A DNA stretch of 64,000 nucleotides from Gammaproteobacteria bacterium (lineage in GTDB: Bacteria > Pseudomonadota > Gammaproteobacteria > Steroidobacterales > Steroidobacteraceae): NCBI GenBank assembly GCA_009926865.1, contig RFOD01000008.1:1-64000 (forward strand), given 5' to 3'. The notes below the pieces were generated by a model. It was not told the DNA's origin and ran no database searches. It worked only from the letters and a program-made list of their open reading frames with translations. The position numbers and the translations under genes were made by a program. This document shows, one piece after another, positions 58,666 through 64,000 of this stretch (the first letter of the stretch is position 1; every line of letters begins with the position of its first letter).

Positions 58666-60575
58666 TCGATCAAAACCCAACCTCCCTACTAGCACGCGTA
58701 GTGGACCCATCGGACTTGAGGCGATTGTCGGAGGACGCACTACCCGCCTTCGCTGAGCAACTACGTTCCGAGTTATTGCAGTCAGTCTCGCGTAGCGGTG
58801 GACATCTATCGGCAGGTCTCGGCACCGTGGAGCTCGCGATCGCCCTACATTATGTCTACGACACACCCCGCGATGCACTCGTCTGGGACGTCGGTCACCA
58901 AGCCTATCCGCATAAAATGTTAACGGGACGACGTGATCGACTCGCGAGTATCCGTCAACGCGAGGGTTTATCGGGTTTTTTACGTCGCGACGAAAGCCCC
59001 TATGACGCCTTCGGCGCAGGGCACTCCAGCACTTCTATCGGGGCGGCACTCGGTATTGCCGTCGCAGAGAGCTTAGCGAGCGAATCCCCCGCGAAAGCGG
59101 TGGCCATCATCGGGGATGGTGCACTAACAGCTGGGATGGCTTTTGAAGCCCTGCATCACGCCGGTGGTATGCAAGCGGACTTACTGGTGATCTTGAATGA
59201 CAACGGCATGTCGATCTCGGAAAATGTCGGTGCCTTAGCGAAATCTTTGGGCTTTGCTGAATCAGGTCAGAGCCTCACCGGTTTTTTCAACACCCTGGGC
59301 TTCGCGTATGAGGGCCCAGTCGATGGCCATGACTTGCCCTCCCTAGTTGGCATTTTAAAGCGCATGCGTGGCCTATCGGGCCCACGCCTTCTGCATCTTC
59401 GTACCCGCAAGGGTGCGGGCTACGAACGCGCTGAAGCCGAACCTATTCGGTACCACGGTGTCACCCCCTTTAATCCAGCCGAGGGCCTCGTCAGTCGTCC
59501 CTCACCCGTCACGTACACGCAGGTCTTCGGCGACTGGTTATGTGAGATGGCGGCGCATGACTCTAAGTTAGTCGTGATCACACCTGCGATGCGCGAAGGC
59601 TCAGGATTGAACGCGTTTGCAAAGCGCTTCCCCGAGCGTTTTTTTGATGTGGGTATTGCCGAGCAGCATGCTGTGACCTTCGCGGCGGGCCTCGCCACGC
59701 GGGGATTACGGCCGGTGGTCGCCATTTATTCAACGTTCTTACAACGAGCCTTTGACCAGTTAGTTCATGACGTCTGCTTGCAGGGTCTGCCGGTCACCTT
59801 CGCCATTGATCGGGCAGGCTTGGTCGGTCCGGATGGCGCGACTCACAATGGCAGCCTCGATCTCAGTAGCCTCAGATCAGTGCCTGGCATCACCGTTATG
59901 ACACCGGCGGACGCCCAACAATTACGGGCGATGTTACGCACTGGGATCGAGTCTGGGATGCCTGCGGCGATTCGCTATCCACGCTGTGCCGCTCTGGGGG
60001 TGACACCGGCAGCCACTGCACTCGTCCCCGGCATGCTCTCCGCAACACTGCCGCCTGCACTGCCCATCGGCCGCGGTCATATTGAGCGGCATGGTTCGGG
60101 AATCGCCTTATTGTGCTTTGGAAGCTTGCTAAAAGAAGCACGCGAACTCAGCGAAATCATTGATGCCACAGTCATCGATATGCGATTTGTGAAGCCGCTG
60201 GATGAGGACTTGCTGCGCGATATCGCCAACAGTCACGAACTGCTCGTCAGTATCGAGGAAAATGTCATAGCTGGCGGTGCAGGGAGCGCGGTGGGTGAAG
60301 CGCTACAGCGCTGGGGCCATCCGGCTCATTTGCTGCAGATAGGTCTGCCTGACCGGGCGATCGAGCACGGCACCCGCGAACAATGTTTACAAGAGGCTGG
60401 ACTGGATGTTCCGGGTATTTTTGATACGATCGCTCGCTATACCGCCACGCTCGAGTCGAGCTCAGCAACGCTGCGCCCTCGTCAATCCGCTGTTAATCGA
60501 AACCAGCTCAGCCTCAGCCGCAATACGATGTTCAACGGAGTGACTCGATCGCTGACGCGCTTTCGCATGCGCTAA
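58662..60575 (+). CDS. dxs: 1-deoxy-D-xylulose-5-phosphate synthase
   Basis: TPP enzyme that condenses pyruvate and glyceraldehyde-3-phosphate, first step of the MEP pathway. About 637 residues from the ATG overlapping the puhE stop. SGGHLSAGLGTVELAIALHY, WDVGHQAYPHKMLTGRRD, the TPP motif GDGALTAGMAFEALHHAGG with NDNGMSISENVG, and DVGIAEQHAVTFAAGLA are all present. The C-terminal 50 residues are basic and variable. Its place as last gene of the puh run ties precursor supply for carotenoids and phytol to the photosystem. Confidence 0.95.
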   Translation: MIDQNPTSLLARVVDPSDLRRLSEDALPAFAEQLRSELLQSVSRSGGHLSAGLGTVELAIALHYVYDTPRDALVWDVGHQAYPHKMLTGRRDRLASIRQREGLSGFLRRDESPYDAFGAGHSSTSIGAALGIAVAESLASESPAKAVAIIGDGALTAGMAFEALHHAGGMQADLLVILNDNGMSISENVGALAKSLGFAESGQSLTGFFNTLGFAYEGPVDGHDLPSLVGILKRMRGLSGPRLLHLRTRKGAGYERAEAEPIRYHGVTPFNPAEGLVSRPSPVTYTQVFGDWLCEMAAHDSKLVVITPAMREGSGLNAFAKRFPERFFDVGIAEQHAVTFAAGLATRGLRPVVAIYSTFLQRAFDQLVHDVCLQGLPVTFAIDRAGLVGPDGATHNGSLDLSSLRSVPGITVMTPADAQQLRAMLRTGIESGMPAAIRYPRCAALGVTPAATALVPGMLSATLPPALPIGRGHIERHGSGIALLCFGSLLKEARELSEIIDATVIDMRFVKPLDEDLLRDIANSHELLVSIEENVIAGGAGSAVGEALQRWGHPAHLLQIGLPDRAIEHGTREQCLQEAGLDVPGIFDTIARYTATLESSSATLRPRQSAVNRNQLSLSRNTMFNGVTRSLTRFRMR

Positions 60576-60610
60576 GCAATCATTCGCCGTGTGATCTGAT
60601 AACGCGTGTC

Positions 60611-61567
60611 TTAGGAGAAGAGACGCTTTGCGCTGGGCTCAAGACGTTGTAGACCTTCAGGCAACGCAAAATGTGTCGTCTCGACTAAACCCGGCAAGAT
60701 ACCAAGCTGCGTCGCACCCAGGTCTCCCAGCCGACGACACACGGCTCGCACCAAATATTCAGGGGTCGACGCCCCCGAGGTGACACCCACCACCTCAACA
60801 CCCTCAAACCAAGCGAGATCTAAGTCCGATGTTTGCTCGACCAGCCGAGATGGTACTCCACAGTCAGCCGCTACTTCTTGCAATCTTTGGCAGTTAGAGC
60901 TGCGTGCCGAGCCGATCACGAGGACGAGATCACTCCGCTCGGCTAGGCGACGTACCGCACGCTGACGATTAAGCGTCGCGTAGCAGATGCTCTCTGTGCC
61001 GGCTCCGCGTGCAAACGGATATTTTTGAAATAAAGCAGTCAGTAGAGGCTCTGTATCTTGGGGTACCAACGTAGTCTGGGTGACGTAGGCAAGCGGCGTG
61101 TCTCTATCGAAGGTGAGTGCAGCAATCTCTGCCGCAGAGCTCACCACCATTACTGGCACATCCACGGCGCCCACGAGTCCCACGACTTCGTCATGCTCAG
61201 CATGACCGAGAATGACGAGTGCTTTTGCGCCCTGCTCAACGAGACGACTCGCCTGCAGATGCACTTTACTGACAAGTGGACAGGTTGCATCAATGATACG
61301 CTGGCCGCGCAACTCTGCCTGATGACGAATAGCACGAGTGACGCCATGCGCACTGAAAATGACAACGGCCCCTTGGGGGGCCGTCGCTAAATCATCAATA
61401 AATACCGCACCGCGCTTCGCTAAATCCGCTACCACGGACTCGTTATGAACGATGTCATGATAGACGTATACCGGTGCGCCAAAGTTTTCAAGCGCTGTGT
61501 CAACCGTGTCGATCGCGCGCGCCACACCCGCGCAGAATCCGCGCGGTTGGGCGAGCATGATCTTCAT
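60611..61567 (-). CDS. ispH: 4-hydroxy-3-methylbut-2-enyl diphosphate reductase
   Basis: Last MEP step; gives IPP and DMAPP. The three Fe-S cysteines are in QPRGFCAGVARAID, IDATCPLVSKVH and ESICYATLNRQRAV, and the active-site block ATQLGILPG-like C-terminus is normal. 318 residues. On the minus strand it follows pufC by about 40 bp, so it can be transcribed with puf; it converges on dxs with 35 bp between. Confidence 0.96.
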   Translation of the reverse strand: MKIMLAQPRGFCAGVARAIDTVDTALENFGAPVYVYHDIVHNESVVADLAKRGAVFIDDLATAPQGAVVIFSAHGVTRAIRHQAELRGQRIIDATCPLVSKVHLQASRLVEQGAKALVILGHAEHDEVVGLVGAVDVPVMVVSSAAEIAALTFDRDTPLAYVTQTTLVPQDTEPLLTALFQKYPFARGAGTESICYATLNRQRAVRRLAERSDLVLVIGSARSSNCQRLQEVAADCGVPSRLVEQTSDLDLAWFEGVEVVGVTSGASTPEYLVRAVCRRLGDLGATQLGILPGLVETTHFALPEGLQRLEPSAKRLFS

Positions 61568-61608
61568 TGACTGTACACAATCTGTCGTAAGCGCTCAGAC
61601 ACCTGAGA

Positions 61609-62811
61609 TCAGCGCCGCGCCACTAAGGCGGCGTTGACCACGGGTGTCACGGCATTCGGTAGCGGCGCGCTGCGCTGAGCGGTTACCGATTCCGCCATGG
61701 CGGAGCCAGCACTGTCGCCCTCGCCCGCACTTTCGCCATCCGATTCGGTAGCGACCGGCGCGGGCTTCTTGCGCAACTCTGGATAATCTTTGGCCGCAGG
61801 TGCTCCGAAATAGGGCTTATACACCCCTTGGTGACAGGTCTGGCAATTCACCTTACCCACATCACCCATCGGTCCCAGTCGTGCTTGACCATCACTACCG
61901 ACCGCCGGAAATACATCCGTCAACGGAACGAGGTAGTTATTGTTCAAGCTGCGGGCCATTTGAATGCCATGCCACGCGACCACACGTTGCGGCCGACTGT
62001 TACCGTCTGTCCAATCCCCCCAAGCGCGGGTGTTATGACAGTAGGTACAGTTGACGCCCAATGCATTAGACATATGGGTCATCAACCCATAGGTCCATTC
62101 GGCCTGTTTGATGGAGGCGCGATTGTCGCCGGGTAACGCAGTTGTCGTCTCGACACGGATGTTTTGAGCATCCAAGAGATACGGCGTGTACGGATCGAAC
62201 GGCAGACTCGAATGAGCAATCGTGGTCATACCGAGACCGGTGACAGGGGTGTTTTGCCCTGCATTCGTCCCGATCGAGCCCCGCTCTTTGCGTGGACCTG
62301 GGTCCATGTACCACACGTTCGCCGGTACGGCATTGCCGCGGTGGCAAGTATGACAGGTCACACCCGTTTCTTTGACGTGAGACTGCCATTCCGTGTTGAT
62401 ATCTCGCGTCATGACGAGCATGCGCCGGGCGACCTTGTACTGGTACTTACTGTCATCCGCCAGATTGTTCTCCACGTGGCAGTACAAGCACTGTTGGTCA
62501 GCGGGTGCGACCCACTGAGTCATCGCCGTCATGACACGTGTGAACTCACCAATACTCAAATCGGTCAACACTTGGACATTTTGATAAATGTCTTTGGCGA
62601 GTGGACCCTCTGGGTCTGCCATCGGCAATACCACCTCGGGGGCCTGGTTACGCGCAGCCACCTCTTGTAGTAAGCGCGGGTTATAGACCTGTTCCATACC
62701 GGTTCCGCGATACCCAACCTGCACGGTATCCACCGGCGGCCGTTCACCGCAGGCGACCAACAGCACTGCGCTCGCTAGCCCGGTCAACCACATTCCATAG
62801 CGTGTTTTCAT
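61609..62811 (-). CDS. pufC: Reaction centre tetrahaem cytochrome subunit PufC
   Basis: Periplasmic electron donor to the special pair. Lipoprotein signal [21 protein letters not shown] with lipobox cysteine at 21. Four haem motifs: CLYCH (108), CHTCH (153), CTYCH (255) and CQTCH (323), each preceded by a helix that carries a methionine ligand candidate (for example MTAMTQW, LMTHMSN). After the last haem a 50-residue tail rich in Ala, Ser and Glu extends to 400 residues. Overlaps the pufM stop as ATGA. Confidence 0.97.
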   Translation of the reverse strand: MKTRYGMWLTGLASAVLLVACGERPPVDTVQVGYRGTGMEQVYNPRLLQEVAARNQAPEVVLPMADPEGPLAKDIYQNVQVLTDLSIGEFTRVMTAMTQWVAPADQQCLYCHVENNLADDSKYQYKVARRMLVMTRDINTEWQSHVKETGVTCHTCHRGNAVPANVWYMDPGPRKERGSIGTNAGQNTPVTGLGMTTIAHSSLPFDPYTPYLLDAQNIRVETTTALPGDNRASIKQAEWTYGLMTHMSNALGVNCTYCHNTRAWGDWTDGNSRPQRVVAWHGIQMARSLNNNYLVPLTDVFPAVGSDGQARLGPMGDVGKVNCQTCHQGVYKPYFGAPAAKDYPELRKKPAPVATESDGESAGEGDSAGSAMAESVTAQRSAPLPNAVTPVVNAALVARR

Positions 62812-63788
62812 TGACCTGCTCCCGTAAGAGTTGCGGGATCTACCACTGGGTCGAATGAGTACGGATAGGCTGGCGCCACGCCATGTTTGACCGCCCAGAG
62901 GTACCAGTTATCGACCACAGTTCCCGTCAACAAGATGCCGATACCACCCGTTAACGTACAGAGCACGGCAAACCACCACGCCCAGCGGTGAACGGATTCC
63001 ATCGTCGCGTTAAAGCCCATGGTCCAACGCCAGAACAAAGCCGCTCTTTCTGCCGCGGTACCGCGATCAATGGTCTGCTCGATCTCTCGCTCACCGCCGT
63101 ACTTGGAGACCGCCATGATGGTGCCGGCGTGCATCGCAAAGAGCAGCACCGAACCGTACAGGAAGACGATCGATAAGGCGTGGAACGGGTTATAGAGCAA
63201 GTTGCCGTAGCGCAAAGAAAACGCTGCCGTCCAGTCAAGATGCGGGAAGATCCCAAAGGGTACCGACTCCGACCAGCTGCCCATCAAAAGCGGACGGAAT
63301 AGGCCGAGCACGAGGAACAGCCAGATCGCCGAGGCGAAGGCCCATGCGACGTGCGTTCCCATCTTGTGCTTACGCGCAAGACGGTATGTGCGTACCCACC
63401 ACAACAAGATGGAGGCTGTCAAAAAGAATCCCGCCATCAAATACCAGCCACCATCCTTCAGTGGCGGTAAGCTCAGGCCGTACTGTGGCGCTGGGGGTTC
63501 GAGTGCCAACCAGAAAAGTTGGCGGACAAACTGCACCGGATCCCAACCGACCGACGCCCACATGTTGAGGCCAATGATTTCGAAAGCAAGCAGGCCAAAA
63601 ACGATTGACGCCAGACCCGTCGCTCCGAGATAGAACGGACCGATTTGTGCGTCACCGATCTTGCCGAGCCAATAGCTCGCGCTCGCTTTGGTCCCGCGTT
63701 TCCACAAGCCTTGTGGCTCGTGGGGAATACCCGGATAGTGCGGCGCTTCGACCTGCACTCGAGTGAATAAGTTTTGATAGTCAGCCAT
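62808..63788 (-). CDS. pufM: Reaction centre M subunit PufM
   Basis: Core membrane subunit binding bacteriochlorophylls, bacteriopheophytin and QA. 326 residues from [13 protein letters not shown]; the upstream part of the ORF is pufL in another frame. Five helices; histidine ligands in [14 protein letters not shown] and AMHAGTIMA, and the iron-ligand region [25 protein letters not shown] ribosome site overlaps the pufL stop, 10 bp before the ATG. Confidence 0.97.
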   Translation of the reverse strand: MADYQNLFTRVQVEAPHYPGIPHEPQGLWKRGTKASASYWLGKIGDAQIGPFYLGATGLASIVFGLLAFEIIGLNMWASVGWDPVQFVRQLFWLALEPPAPQYGLSLPPLKDGGWYLMAGFFLTASILLWWVRTYRLARKHKMGTHVAWAFASAIWLFLVLGLFRPLLMGSWSESVPFGIFPHLDWTAAFSLRYGNLLYNPFHALSIVFLYGSVLLFAMHAGTIMAVSKYGGEREIEQTIDRGTAAERAALFWRWTMGFNATMESVHRWAWWFAVLCTLTGGIGILLTGTVVDNWYLWAVKHGVAPAYPYSFDPVVDPATLTGAGQ

Positions 63789-63798
63789 GATTGATCCC

Positions 63799-64000
63799 TC
63801 AATTCCACATTGGTAGGTTGAGCCACCAGGCCCACCAATCCGGCCAGCTACGCGTCCAGAACGGCCCTGATACCACGATACAAATCGCACTCCAGACACC
63901 CGCGTTGATCGCGAGTAGGAGGCCGAAGCGGTGGATACCAAGTGTGCCAATCGAGTAGCCGATGTTGTCGCGGAAGAAGCTGTTTTCGTGTTCAGCGGTC
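63799..64000 (-). CDS. pufL: Reaction centre L subunit PufL, C-terminal part only
   Basis: The last 66 residues are visible; the 5' part lies beyond the window edge. [20 protein letters not shown] carries the histidine that binds the non-haem iron, and the end is [14 protein letters not shown], typical of PufL. The gene is co-oriented with pufM and pufC. pufB and pufA, expected upstream, are not in the window. Confidence 0.97.
   Translation of the reverse strand, partial: TAEHENSFFRDNIGYSIGTLGIHRFGLLLAINAGVWSAICIVVSGPFWTRSWPDWWAWWLNLPMWN

Overview
The window looks like chromosomal DNA from a gammaproteobacterium that makes bacteriochlorophyll and a type II (quinone) reaction centre. Reaction-centre genes pufL (partial), pufM, pufC and puhA, assembly genes puhB, puhC, puhE and lhaA, pigment genes bchF, bchG and bchP, and the regulators ppsR and aerR/ppaA occupy the right-hand quarter. 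The rest is housekeeping in a gammaproteobacterial style (lolB-ispE-tRNA-prs-rplY-pth-ychF, selO, rraB-like). The two 2-oxoacid dehydrogenase loci, a minimal PutA and a 180-kDa type NAD-glutamate dehydrogenase fit an amino-acid-consuming heterotroph, so an aerobic anoxygenic phototroph is plausible. That is inference: no cyclase gene (acsF or bchE) and no carbon-fixation genes are in view, and I cannot name the genus.

Layout. 1-7 kb: partial selO, a GT4 glycosyltransferase, a MOSC protein and a fatty acid desaturase that both carry apparent frameshifts, and putA. 7-16.6 kb: aceE, an Lrp/AsnC regulator with an 11-bp inverted repeat at its promoter, an alpha/beta hydrolase, tRNA-Met, and a branched-chain oxoacid dehydrogenase operon (bkdA1-bkdA2-bkdB-ilvE) divergent from a second Lrp/AsnC regulator. 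16.6-27.4 kb: a GDT1-type cation exporter, ychF, pth, rplY, prs, tRNA-Gln, ispE, lolB, a TPR protein, prfA, a membrane protein, prmC and a cyclophilin. 27.4-41.5 kb: the arsR-metF-metH operon, NAD-GDH, a GT2 enzyme, an unknown membrane protein, gpmA, an RraB-like protein and a 2Fe-2S ferredoxin. 41.5-46.1 kb: a TPP-riboswitch-controlled thiamine salvage operon (TonB receptor, PnuT, kinase) and a PhzF-like protein. 46.1-64 kb: cobalt/nickel ECF transporter genes followed by the photosynthesis gene cluster.

The most interesting feature is regulatory. Three promoters, for bchG, bchF and aerR-ppsR, have the same architecture: an 18-bp PpsR/CrtJ-type box whose last six bases are a TTGACA -35 element, a 17-bp spacer and a -10 hexamer. 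The bchF and aerR boxes sit back to back and overlap by 2 bp. Downstream of the bchG promoter the genes bchG, bchP, an unrecognised small membrane protein, a CbiL/NikL-like protein, cbiM, cbiQ and cbiO lie on one strand with little spacing. Cobalt (or nickel) uptake may therefore be co-expressed with pigment synthesis, next to a regulator (AerR) of a B12-binding family.

The isoprenoid genes dxs and ispH end the puh and puf gene runs and converge on each other, which would tie isoprenoid supply to photosystem expression. Thiamine uptake would support several TPP enzymes in the window (Dxs, AceE, Bkd E1). No insertion sequences, phage genes, CRISPR arrays or integration sites were seen, and no gene-free stretch exceeds 300 bases; the longest, about 235 bp, is the aerR-bchF promoter region.
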